From the NCBI RefSeq assembly GCF_050613185.1, contig NZ_CP192511.1, forward strand, positions 248,001-312,000: a stretch of 64,000 nucleotides of DNA, read 5' to 3'. Made by a program: the position numbers and the translations under genes. Positions 36,101-42,757 of the stretch are shown here, one piece after another. Every line of letters begins with the position of its first letter. Position 1 is the stretch's first letter. Source of the DNA: Chelonobacter sp050613185. GTDB taxonomy: Bacteria; Pseudomonadota; Gammaproteobacteria; Enterobacterales; Pasteurellaceae. The notes beneath the pieces were generated by a model. That model was not told where the DNA came from. It made no database searches and worked only from the letters and a program-made list of their open reading frames with translations.

Positions 36101-39100
36101 ACTGACCGCACTTCCTTCTGCCGCAGAAACACTAGCGCCGTCGGCATTCACGGTATAAACCGTTTGTTTATCCGCACCGGTTTCTGATGTCACTGACGCC
36201 ACATTCGTACCGGCTTTGACCTCACTTTTCGCTGCCGCCGCCGCTTTTTGTACATCGCCGATGTTCGCCGCATTGCCGGTCACATCACCGCCACTGGCAA
36301 CATTGCTGATAACTTGGCTATTCGCATTAATGCCGTCTTTGCTGATGTAAGTTTTGCCGCCAACATTCACACCTTTGTCGTCCAACACCACTTGGTTCGC
36401 ACCGGTGCCGACAGTGGCTTTATCAAAGCTCACTTCTTTTGCCGTGGCAATGGTAATGTTGTTACCGTCACGGCTGATATCGATATTCTCACCGTTAATA
36501 AACTGCACCGTATCGTTAGCTTTAACCGCACTTGCTTCATCGCTATTCGCTTGTAGTTTCCACGTTTGATTTTGCAAATTAGCAATATCGGTTGTGTTAT
36601 TGTCCGCTTTAGTTTCAACGGTATCCAACTGCGACTTGTTCACTGCGTCTGTGTCGTTCACACCTTCAGCCACATTGGTGATGGTGTTGCCACCGTTGTT
36701 TAAGCCGGTATTAGTCAAACTCACCGGATTTGTACCATTAGCAATGGTAATTCCGTCATTATTCACAGTGGTGTTGCCGGTTTTCACGCTGTCAACCGTC
36801 AGGTTTTTGCTTAGCGCCAAGGCAATACCTGTCGCGCTGGCAGTTGAGGTAATATTCTCATCACCTGTCACTGCCACTGTTTCACCCAGCTTTTTAACGT
36901 CGGTTTTGCTATTGTTGTCGCCGGTAAAGGTCAAGCCTTTGTCTGCAATATCAGTTGCAGCTTCAACACCTTTTTTGATGTCTGCTTTAGTGGCGTCAGT
37001 TAAATCAACTGCGTAATCCGTCATATTCGTAGTGCTATCTTTCTCGCCTTTGGTCACTTGAACCGCACTTCCTGCGGAGACACTTGTGCCATCAGCATTG
37101 ACGGTATAAGTAGTTACCGTGCCGTTGACCACTGGATCATTTACCGTGACATTATTGCCTGCTTGCACCACAGTGGTTTTGTTTGCCGAGTTAATCGCAT
37201 TTGCCACATCCGTTGCCGTCGCAAAATTATCACCTGCATTTTGTGCACTGACATCGCCATTATCCGCTACGGTGAAACCCGATTTATTCACCGCATAACT
37301 GACGGTTGAAGTGCCATTCGCAGTGTTCACCGCCGCAGTCGTGCCGCTGCCATTCACAAAATTCACCGTATCGCCCGGCGCCACTTTTGATGACGTGCCG
37401 CTGTTAGCTTGAATATTCCAGCCTTTGCCCGCCACTTCCGCAACTGCATATAACTGGCTACCGTTGATCGCGTCCGTTGACGTCGCCGTGATACGACCTG
37501 CCGCCACATTTTGAATTTGACGTTCTGCGCCGACGCTGCCGACACTGAATGCATTTTTAGGTGCATTACCGGCAAAACCGCTATAATTGATACCGTTGAC
37601 GGTGGCGCTGCTCACTTGTGTAGCCGCGATCGTTGTCGAGTTTTGACCAATGGCAACATCGCCGGCGGTTACCGCTGCCTTAGCATTCTCACCGATAGCG
37701 ACCGAAGAAGCATTACTGCTTGCTTTCTCACCAATCGCAACACCACGTATAGCAGCATTAGACGCTTCACCGATCGCGATTGCACTCGTTCCGCCGGTCG
37801 TACTGTTGCTCCCCATGGCAATGGCGTTAGTGCCGGTTGCACTGGCGGAATTTCCCAGTGCAATCGACGCAGCACCTGCTGCTTTGGCACTACTACCGAC
37901 TGCGACAGAGTTGGTGGCGGTTGCACCCGAAGCATAACCTGCGGCTACCGAATTAGCACCGCTGGCAGTTGATGTATTCCCTAACGCCAGAGTATTTCTA
38001 TGCTGCGCTTTAGCATTATTACCCACTGCGGTAGACGAATCATTCGTCGCCTGCGCACCTGCACCAACCGCAGTTGCATAATTGCCTGTTGCGCTCGCCG
38101 CCACACCAGCCGCCAAGGCGTCCGTGCCGGTCGCCCCTTTATTATCGTAGTTACCGGCGGTTTTGTCAGTGCTGTTCACACTGTAGAAATGGGTTTTTGC
38201 CGCTGCAACCGCACTTTGCACATCACCGATATTGGCAGCATTGTTGACATCGTTGCCTCCGCTGGCGACGTTAGTTATCGCTTTATTACCGGCGTCGATA
38301 CCATCTTTGTTGATTGCTACATTGCCCCCTGCGGTCAAGCTGTCGAAAGTAACATCTTTAGCGGTAGAAACTTTAATATCACCGTTTTCATTGGAGATCA
38401 CAATATTATCGCCATTAACAAAATTCACACTGTTTTTATCTTTGTCAATGGTTTTAGCGGTTTCACCGTTCACTTGCGCCGTCCAAGATGACAGGGCTGC
38501 ATCGGCTTTTTCCAATGAGCGTTGTGCTTCTTCGGTTAAGCTCAATTCATAGCCGGTAATTTTATCGTTTTCGTTGGTGTTGGTTTCCAATAATAAGCCG
38601 CTGTCGGCTTTCACGCTAACCAAGACTTTTTCCGCATCCACTTGATACGTGGTGACATCGCCAACGGTGTTTGATCTCACGCTGGTATTTTTACCGTCAA
38701 CCACGTTAACGGTTTTTGCCGCCTGTTGTGCCACTTTCTTTAATTGCGATACATTCACAGCATCGGTATCGGCTTTGCCCTCGGCCAAGTTAGTGATTGT
38801 TTTGTTGCCCGCATTAATGCCGGCAACAATCATGCTTGGTCCGTTGGTAATGGTGACGCCATTATCATTCATTAAGGTGTTGCCGGTTTGGACGCTGCCT
38901 TTTACACCAAGATTAATCTTTTCAGCTAATTTAATGTTTAAGCTATTATTATTTATATTGCTTACGACACCGATATTGTTATCGGTCAACGAACCTGTTG
39001 CGCCACCGTTCACTTCTAAGGTTTGTCCTAACGTACGCTGAATGTCAGTACCGCTGTCTCCCGAGAATGTAAGCGGTTTGTCTGCCAATTTTTTTAATTG

Positions 39101-40873
39101 CGCCACGTTCACAGCGTCAGTGTCGGCAGAACCTGCCGCTAAATTGGTGATTTGACGGGTTTGACCGTTGCCGCCGATAGAGACGGCTGCCGTTGTTGCG
39201 CGCCATGTTGCATTCGTTGCGGTTGAGGCGGCTGATGTGAGCGGATCATAACCGGCTGAGCCCGCCGCCCGATTGGCAACACTGCTTGAACCCAAGGCAA
39301 CGCCGCCTTCAACGGTTGCGCTTGAACGGGAACCCAAAGCGACTGCTTGTGTTGCCGTTGCGTCACCGGAAAGGGCAATGGACTCCGTACCGACAGCATT
39401 CGCCAACAAACCTAATGCTGCGGAAAAACTGCCGCTTGCACTGGCATCAGTCCCCAATGCAATCGACTGATGTCCGGTTGCAGAGGCTTTATGACCGATT
39501 GCCGTCATTGAAGTTACACTGGTATTTGCGCCTTGCGCTTTCGCATCTGTACCAATCGCAATACTGTTTGGTGAAAGTGATTGTGCATCACGTCCGATTG
39601 CAGTGGTGTTCTTTTGTGCAGATCGGGTTCCTTGACCGATCGCAATCGCATCATCACCGGTGGCGCGGGAATTTGTACCGACCGCAATGGCATCGGCGCT
39701 GGTTGCCCGTGTTGCCGTTCCCGTTGCTAAATTACTGGTGGTTGCGGTTGAAGAACCGATTGCAATTGCACGGTTTCCGCTTGCCTGTGAAGAATGCCCG
39801 ACCGCAAACGCATTATTGCCGCTTGCAGTGGCTACATTACCAAGTGCGGTTGAATAATTGCCGGATGCCGTAACCTGACGACCAATGGCGATTGCCGTAT
39901 TGCCTGAGGCGTTATTTACCGTTCCCAGGGCGACGGCCGATGTACCAGTCGAGGTGTTCGCCAAACCCAGTGCGGTGGCATAAAAACCGGTGACATCATT
40001 ATTGTTACCAAATGCAAATGCCATTGTACCCTCTTCACCAGCAACCCCGGCAAGGTTGTTATAACCGACTGCGGTACTGCCGGCGTAGGCTTTACTGTGT
40101 TCGCCGATGCTGACAGCAGACGGTTTCATGCCGGTTATCATTGTTCCAGCCTCATCTGTATCGCGAAATGCTACTGAATTGCCATTTGTACGATCAGCAA
40201 TCAATTGAACAGGACCAAAATTTGAAGAATAAGCATGTGCCCCAATCGAAATATTAGCGCCTTGATTAATGGTCGGTGAAACAGCGCTATCGGCTATGGC
40301 TTGTGTTCCGATCGCAATCGCTGCCGCTGCATACGACTGCGCCGCCCAGCCCATCGCCACTGCATTTGCGCCGCTGACGCTGGTATCCGAGCCGATAGCC
40401 ACACCGCCGGTCGTATTTGAGACTTTGGCATTCCAGCCCAACGCAGTTGCACCGCCGGAGGCTTGTGCGCCTGCGCCGATAGCGGTTGCCCCTTCGGCAC
40501 GTCCGTTATCTGCGGCGACGCCTTTTGCACCTGCACCGATGATGGTCGAATTGTCGCCACCGCCCGTTACTTTTGAGGCTTGATTCACATCCGTGCCACC
40601 ACCGATAACCACGTTATTGTCATTGTCACTCGCACCGCTACCGTTCTCCTGATACGCCAATGCATTCGTACCGAATAATGCCGTTGTAATCGCAATAACT
40701 GAAACCTTTAAGTTAAAAATGAAATGAGAAAACAGCCCGCGGCGATTGGTCGCACTTTGATTCGCACTGCCGGTTGATTCCGATGTGCTTTTGCCTTGTG
40801 TTGTCGTCAATTCAGACACGACAACCATTTGCTGTGTGTTTTTATTCCAAATAACTCTATAGATTTTATTCAT
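30173..40873 (-). CDS. Giant trimeric autotransporter adhesin (TAA 1)
   Basis: A 3566-residue surface adhesin (type Vc secretion). It begins with an extended signal peptide region (MNKIYRVIWNKNTQQMVVVSE), then a hydrophobic core and cleavage after about Ala73. A YadA-like head of AxAxG-type beta-roll repeats spans about residues 75-570 and a second head about 890-1050. The rest is a long stalk with at least ten neck/connector motifs of the form ITNVA...DAVNxxQL. Part of the stalk is Gly-rich (KGADGKDG, LNGADGT) at about residues 2860-2920. The last 70 or so residues are the YadA beta-barrel anchor (AYLPGHSMVAVG... to GYQW). The size is close to AtaA (3630). It lies upstream of a TpgA-like gene. 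The G13 run at 41181 lies 308 bases before the start. It binds no named ligand that I can infer. Confidence 0.95.
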   Translation of the reverse strand: MNKIYRVIWNKNTQQMVVVSELTTTQGKSTSESTGSANQSATNRRGLFSHFIFNLKVSVIAITTALFGTNALAYQENGSGASDNDNNVVIGGGTDVNQASKVTGGGDNSTIIGAGAKGVAADNGRAEGATAIGAGAQASGGATALGWNAKVSNTTGGVAIGSDTSVSGANAVAMGWAAQSYAAAAIAIGTQAIADSAVSPTINQGANISIGAHAYSSNFGPVQLIADRTNGNSVAFRDTDEAGTMITGMKPSAVSIGEHSKAYAGSTAVGYNNLAGVAGEEGTMAFAFGNNNDVTGFYATALGLANTSTGTSAVALGTVNNASGNTAIAIGRQVTASGNYSTALGNVATASGNNAFAVGHSSQASGNRAIAIGSSTATTSNLATGTATRATSADAIAVGTNSRATGDDAIAIGQGTRSAQKNTTAIGRDAQSLSPNSIAIGTDAKAQGANTSVTSMTAIGHKASATGHQSIALGTDASASGSFSAALGLLANAVGTESIALSGDATATQAVALGSRSSATVEGGVALGSSSVANRAAGSAGYDPLTSAASTATNATWRATTAAVSIGGNGQTRQITNLAAGSADTDAVNVAQLKKLADKPLTFSGDSGTDIQRTLGQTLEVNGGATGSLTDNNIGVVSNINNNSLNIKLAEKINLGVKGSVQTGNTLMNDNGVTITNGPSMIVAGINAGNKTITNLAEGKADTDAVNVSQLKKVAQQAAKTVNVVDGKNTSVRSNTVGDVTTYQVDAEKVLVSVKADSGLLLETNTNENDKITGYELSLTEEAQRSLEKADAALSSWTAQVNGETAKTIDKDKNSVNFVNGDNIVISNENGDIKVSTAKDVTFDSLTAGGNVAINKDGIDAGNKAITNVASGGNDVNNAANIGDVQSAVAAAKTHFYSVNSTDKTAGNYDNKGATGTDALAAGVAASATGNYATAVGAGAQATNDSSTAVGNNAKAQHRNTLALGNTSTASGANSVAAGYASGATATNSVAVGSSAKAAGAASIALGNSASATGTNAIAMGSNSTTGGTSAIAIGEASNAAIRGVAIGEKASSNASSVAIGENAKAAVTAGDVAIGQNSTTIAATQVSSATVNGINYSGFAGNAPKNAFSVGSVGAERQIQNVAAGRITATSTDAINGSQLYAVAEVAGKGWNIQANSGTSSKVAPGDTVNFVNGSGTTAAVNTANGTSTVSYAVNKSGFTVADNGDVSAQNAGDNFATATDVANAINSANKTTVVQAGNNVTVNDPVVNGTVTTYTVNADGTSVSAGSAVQVTKGEKDSTTNMTDYAVDLTDATKADIKKGVEAATDIADKGLTFTGDNNSKTDVKKLGETVAVTGDENITSTASATGIALALSKNLTVDSVKTGNTTVNNDGITIANGTNPVSLTNTGLNNGGNTITNVAEGVNDTDAVNKSQLDTVETKADNNTTDIANLQNQTWKLQANSDEASAVKANDTVQFINGENIDISRDGNNITIATAKEVSFDKATVGTGANQVVLDDKGVNVGGKTYISKDGINANSQVISNVASGGDVTGNAANIGDVQKAAAAAKSEVKAGTNVASVTSETGADKQTVYTVNADGASVSAAEGSAVSVTKAEKNSSTNITDYALDLTQTTKDNIKKGVDAKEAVDSKGLTFTGDSGSTDEKLLGSQVAVNGDNNITTTASADGVKIALNKALNVDSVTAGNTTLNNDGVTITGGTNNVSLTNTGLNNGGNQITNVASGGDVTGNAANIGDVQKAAAAAKSEVKAGTNVASVEESKGDNNQTVYTVNANGAKTSAGSSAVTVTSATPDTNNVTDYKVDLSDASKESLTKADSALQSWTAQVNGAEAKVVNKDNANVNFVNGGNIEITAEADGDIKVSTAKEVSFDSVTLNKGGNVAEGSKSAVNGGDVYRAIQNSESQFQGDNDTVIKRKPTEVLRITGGATGDTTANNIKTVGNADGSIAIQLAKNLTGLSSIATETIKVGDKVEINKDGINAGGTTISNVASGGTNANNAANIGDVQKAAAAAKTEVSQGTNVASVVKTEGTDGQSVYTVNADGASVSATEESAVKVTKGAKDNTTNVTDYALDLTDETKAEIKKGAEAANDIANKGLTFTADNNTTTGVKKLGETVAITGDDNITTTASVTGIALALNPNLNVTSVTTGNTTMSTDGVTINAPTADNPTNTVSLTNSGLNNGGNKITNIADGTEANDAVNKSQLDELAKNIAAGEKSAVVKQGNNTTVTSTVDGNVTTYTVNAEKSTVSAADSGGLVATPTEDKANNVTDYAISLSQATKDSLTKADGALQSWTAKVNGNDVKTVDQKDNSVNFVNGDNIVVSNENGDIKVSTAKDLTVDSVTSGDTKVNSDGITIANGENPVSLTSSGLNNGNNKITNVADGAVAADSKEAVNGGQLFATNQNVTTNANNITNLQNQTWKLQANGDEASAVKASDTVRFVDGDNINITRDGNNITVATVAAPTFSDVKATSVTAGNTALNNDGVTINGGANNPVSLTNNGLNNGGNTITHVANGENPTDAVNKQQLDAVETAAGNKLGDFTVGADAQAKADGIVINNDSKRFDVVGHNGVETAVSDKQITVGLNAETQASLKNADSALQSWTAQVNGTAVKTVDQKNNSVNFVNGDNIVVSNENGNIKVSTAKEVAFDSVTINHGGSVTEGSKSAVNGGDVYNAIQNNTAQFKGDNDTIITRKPAEVLSITGGATDETTANNIKTIGSADGSIAIQLAKNLTDLANIATEALKVGDKVAIDKNGINAGGTTISNVADAVNGKDAVNKDQLDALAKNIADNEKSAVVEAGKNVTVDNSTSADGKVTTYTVNAEKTTVSEGNGITVTAGEKDDNGVTDYKIALDKDITIGNDDEAGALAIKGADGKDGISLNGADGTIGLNGKDGATATIGVKDGKPGLNGADGTTQPRLTVGGNEIATLNDGLKFKGDVGEVIPKALNQTLTIKGNVAEEAEVTDKNIRVDNENGDLVLKMARNLQNLSSATFVDNDGFSNVINAKGMTIASANPNKAPVSLTENGLDNGGNRIQNVANAVNDSDAVNLGQLTDAIIDSVAYGRVVVKAGENTNVKTEGERLNGGATYTVNADKSVVTAENGGSITVTPTEVTNADGVKTTTFAVKLNDDISVNSVTAGDNVKLDTTGLTVGDVKISTDGINAGDKQITNVANGNVAKDSKDAVNGGQLFNQAEGVKNLIGGATTYDAATGTYTNNNIGGTGQNTIDAAIKAANDQANAAAEQAGKGWNLSVNNGVNAGNIAPAATVDLNNSDKNIVISKADNNVTFDLAKELTLDSVSINKPSEVSAGSNNVATTGQLHNTANAVATALGGGSTVDANGNVTAPTYTITKTDGSTVTANSVGGALNYFNREVVKPITFAGDEGSYEAKLGNTVNVKGGNNIKTAVSGNTLTISMTDTPEFTSITTGNTTMSTAGIRVKGGANGDVSLTANGLNNGGNRITNIADGVENNDAATVGQVKSMGNALNGRINEVDGRARAGIAGALATAGLYQAYLPGHSMVAVGAGTFRGENALAIGVSRVSDNGKIGVKLSGMSTSQGDVGGSVSVGYQW
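35628..35722 (-). repeat. 95-bp direct repeat inside TAA 1, copy A
   Basis: Identical to 36210-36304. The offset of 582 bp keeps the reading frame (194 codons). It encodes the segment around GGDVTGNAANIGDVQKAAAA and SEVKAGT. Confidence 0.85.
36210..36304 (-). repeat. 95-bp direct repeat inside TAA 1, copy B
   Basis: Identical to 35628-35722. Recombination between the copies would delete or add 194 stalk residues in frame. Confidence 0.85.
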
Positions 40874-41180
40874 TACTTTTCTTCGCCTCTTTTGATTATT
40901 TTCATTACTTCTATTCGATTTAACAATATTACAAATAGACTACAAAATTTTGACGCGCGAATTAAATCATAGCGTTAGATAAATTCAAAATAAATTTACA
41001 CTTTTATTTTCATAAAAAATCTATTAATCACAATAAAAAAGATCACGATACGTTAACACTCTTACTTGACCGAAGGTTGAAATTCATCAGCTCGGATTGC
41101 TTATTTTTACATCAAATATTGATAAAACAAGGCTTTTTCCGATCATGAAAAAACACCCATATTCCTTTTTGGAATATATC

Positions 41181-41193
41181 GGGGGGGGGGGGG
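41181..41193 (+). repeat. Homopolymer tract of 13 G residues
   Basis: Thirteen consecutive G, the longest GC homopolymer in the window, 308 bases upstream of the TAA 1 start (C13 on the coding strand). Tracts of this length are prone to slipped-strand changes and control adhesin expression in other mucosal bacteria, for example UspA1 of Moraxella. Confidence 0.95.
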
Positions 41194-41299
41194 TGAAATA
41201 GTTATAAGGATAATGACGGTTATTTATTTTACCTATCATAGTAATCGATCACGTTGACCCAATTTTTATGACAATTTAGCTTGAGTTGACCAAACAAAA

Positions 41300-41335
41300 A
41301 ACCGCACTTGCTTAATTAAATAGCAAAGTGCGGTT
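41300..41335. terminator. Uptake-signal dyad after the ParE-like pseudogene
   Basis: AACCGCACTTGC pairs with GCAAAGTGCGGTT (one bulge). Located 20 bases past the toxin stop; probably its terminator. Confidence 0.7.
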
Positions 41336-41354
41336 GGAACCATTTAGAAAGTGG

Positions 41355-41650
41355 TTAAGCTAAAAAGTGATCTAGAGGGTATTTTTGTTTGGCAAGTACG
41401 ATATTGAGGACGTGCAATTCATCTCCCGCAATTTCATAGACAACGCGATATTTGCCTAATTTGGGGAACAGTTCTCTTGTGCCCGGGATTAGACCTTTAA
41501 CTCCCATTTCAGGCTGTTCGCTCGCGAATTCAATCACAGCATAAATCTCAGCTATAATTTTATCCGCAATAACCTCGCCAATAAAGTTATCAACTGCTCA
41601 TCAATTCGCACTAAATCATCATAAGCCGTTTGAGTGATATACACTTTCAT
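41355..41650 (-). pseudogene. ParE/RelE-family toxin, broken by a frameshift
   Basis: An ATG at 41650 starts MKVYITQTAYDDLVRIDEQL and stops early in that frame at about 41555. A second frame resumes as NFIGEVIADKIIAEIYAVIE and runs through MGVKGLIPGTREL, KLGKYRVVYEI and LHVLNIVLAKQKYPLDHF to the stop at 41355. Joined near 41590 they make a full RelE/ParE-type toxin of about 98 residues with the expected strand-helix order and the conserved C-terminal VLAKQKYP. A one-base indel explains the break. The antitoxin gene upstream is intact. These toxins block gyrase (ParE) or cut mRNA on ribosomes (RelE); the subfamily is not certain. Confidence 0.85.
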
Positions 41651-41808
41651 TACGCTGTTTTTTCGACCAACTGCAGTTTTTCACGTTCAATACGCTGTTT
41701 ACGCAACTTATTTTTAACGTCATCTAATGTCATTATCCGTTTTGCCGTCACATCAGCTCTGGCATTTTCTACTTTGGCACTTAGCCATTGAATATATTCT
41801 TTGTCCAT
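41650..41808 (-). CDS. Small antitoxin of the ParE/RelE-type module
   Basis: A 52-residue protein starting MDKEYIQWLSAKVENARADV and ending KLQLVEKTA, with a strongly charged helical C-terminus (KNKLRKQRIEREK). GGAGAG precedes the ATG at 41808. Its TAA shares one base with the ATG of the toxin pseudogene (TAATG), the tight coupling usual in type II modules. It is too short to show a DNA-binding domain with certainty. With the toxin broken, it may persist only as an orphan. Confidence 0.75.
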   Translation of the reverse strand: MDKEYIQWLSAKVENARADVTAKRIMTLDDVKNKLRKQRIEREKLQLVEKTA

Positions 41809-41843
41809 TCTCTCTCCATTAGGGGCTATTGAACGTTGTTGAT

Positions 41844-41871
41844 ATTATAGACCACATTATGTTGTTTTCAA
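41844..41871 (-). promoter_or_regulatory. Promoter of the ParE/RelE-type module
   Basis: On the - strand TTGAAA (41871-41866) and TATAAT (41849-41844) are separated by 16 bases, about 35 bases before the antitoxin start. Confidence 0.7.
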
Positions 41872-41887
41872 TCAAACAGACAAAAAA

Positions 41888-41920
41888 CCGCACTTGCCGT
41901 TTTAATGGCAAAGTGCGGTA
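41888..41920. terminator. Uptake-signal dyad after lipoprotein copy 2
   Basis: ACCGCACTTGCC pairs with GGCAAAGTGCGGT around an 8-base loop. The same arrangement follows lipoprotein copy 3 at 50361. Confidence 0.8.
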
Positions 41921-41942
41921 TAAATTTGAACAAGTCAGCAAA

Positions 41943-42686
41943 TTATTTTGCTGAAATCACCACTCGGCGGTTTGGTTTTAAGCAGTCGCGCAAGGCTTGC
42001 CCTTGTTCCGTTTCGCATACCGCCACTTGATCCGCTTTGCCGCGCCCGATTGCCATGACCGTACTTGGCGCAAAGCCCTGTTGCACAAAGTAAGCCTTCA
42101 CCACATCGGCGCGACGCTGCGAAAGTGCCAGATTATAGCTGTCCGATCCCAGACGATCGGTATAACCTGAAATTTCAACCGCTTTCACGTTCTGTGCTTT
42201 TAAATTTTTGATAACGCCGTCAAGGGTCGCTTTGCCGTTGGCATTTAAATTGCCGGCATCAAAATCAAACAGAAAATCACCGGATAATTCATATTGATTG
42301 TTACAGCCTGCCGGCTTCCAAAAGAACGATTGTGCATTCATCTCTTTGTCGAACAACACTTTATATTGGCAGATTTTGTGCTCGCCGTTTTGACGATAGT
42401 TGAACACATAATCCCATTCGCGCACCGCAAACAGCCCTTCGCTAAAGTGCGGTCTGCCGATCAGGTAATACAGCTGATCTTTGTTCATGCCTTGTTCGAT
42501 CATGCGCACGTTGTCCCAGTTCGGCCAAATGCCGTATTGCGAGCCGCTGAAATTCACACCGGCGTCTTCGATTTCAGGGAAGATCGGATTGTCGGTTGTG
42601 CCATCGGCTTTAACATCACTCAGGCGACAACCCGCTAATGCCATTGCGGCAGCCAGTGGCAACAGATATTTTGCTATATTTTTCAT
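41943..42686 (-). CDS. TpgA-like OmpA/BamE-domain lipoprotein, copy 2
   Basis: A 247-residue paralogue of the 29375 gene with long near-identical blocks. The signal peptide ends LAGC-R, +2 Arg. The BamE-like half (MIEQGMNKDQLYYLIGRPHF) and OmpA-like half (GYTDRLGSDSYN, LSQRRAD) are both complete. Small differences include STVMAIGRG and AVCETEQ. I choose the ATG at 42686, with GGAG 6 bases upstream; the adjacent ATG at 42689 is also possible. It lies 71 bases after the stop of TAA 2, with a hairpin between. Confidence 0.9.
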   Translation of the reverse strand: MKNIAKYLLPLAAAMALAGCRLSDVKADGTTDNPIFPEIEDAGVNFSGSQYGIWPNWDNVRMIEQGMNKDQLYYLIGRPHFSEGLFAVREWDYVFNYRQNGEHKICQYKVLFDKEMNAQSFFWKPAGCNNQYELSGDFLFDFDAGNLNANGKATLDGVIKNLKAQNVKAVEISGYTDRLGSDSYNLALSQRRADVVKAYFVQQGFAPSTVMAIGRGKADQVAVCETEQGQALRDCLKPNRRVVISAK

Positions 42687-42716
42687 CATGTTCTCCATTT
42701 TATTATTCGGTGAGAA

Positions 42717-42749
42717 ACCGCACTTCGCCTGTTTTATGCAAAGTGCGGT
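42717..42749. terminator. Uptake-signal dyad between TAA 2 and its lipoprotein
   Basis: ACCGCACTT (42718-42726) and AAGTGCGGT (42741-42749) form a stem in the 71-base gap between the two genes. It may partly terminate the transcript and set the adhesin to anchor ratio. Confidence 0.65.
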
Positions 42750-42757
42750 CAGATTTG

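Larger units (their letters stand above)
40874..41354. other. Upstream region of TAA 1
   Basis: This 481-bp AT-rich gap holds the TAA 1 leader and presumed promoter, a small hairpin at 41159-41177 (ATATTCC/GGAATAT), a G13 run at 41181-41193 and an uptake-signal dyad at 41300-41335. No gene is seen. Confidence 0.7.

Noticed and set aside
32436..40583. Many + strand frames of 80-230 codons antisense to TAA 1
   Set aside because: Codon bias of the repetitive TAA leaves the antisense frames open; none has a start context or domain.
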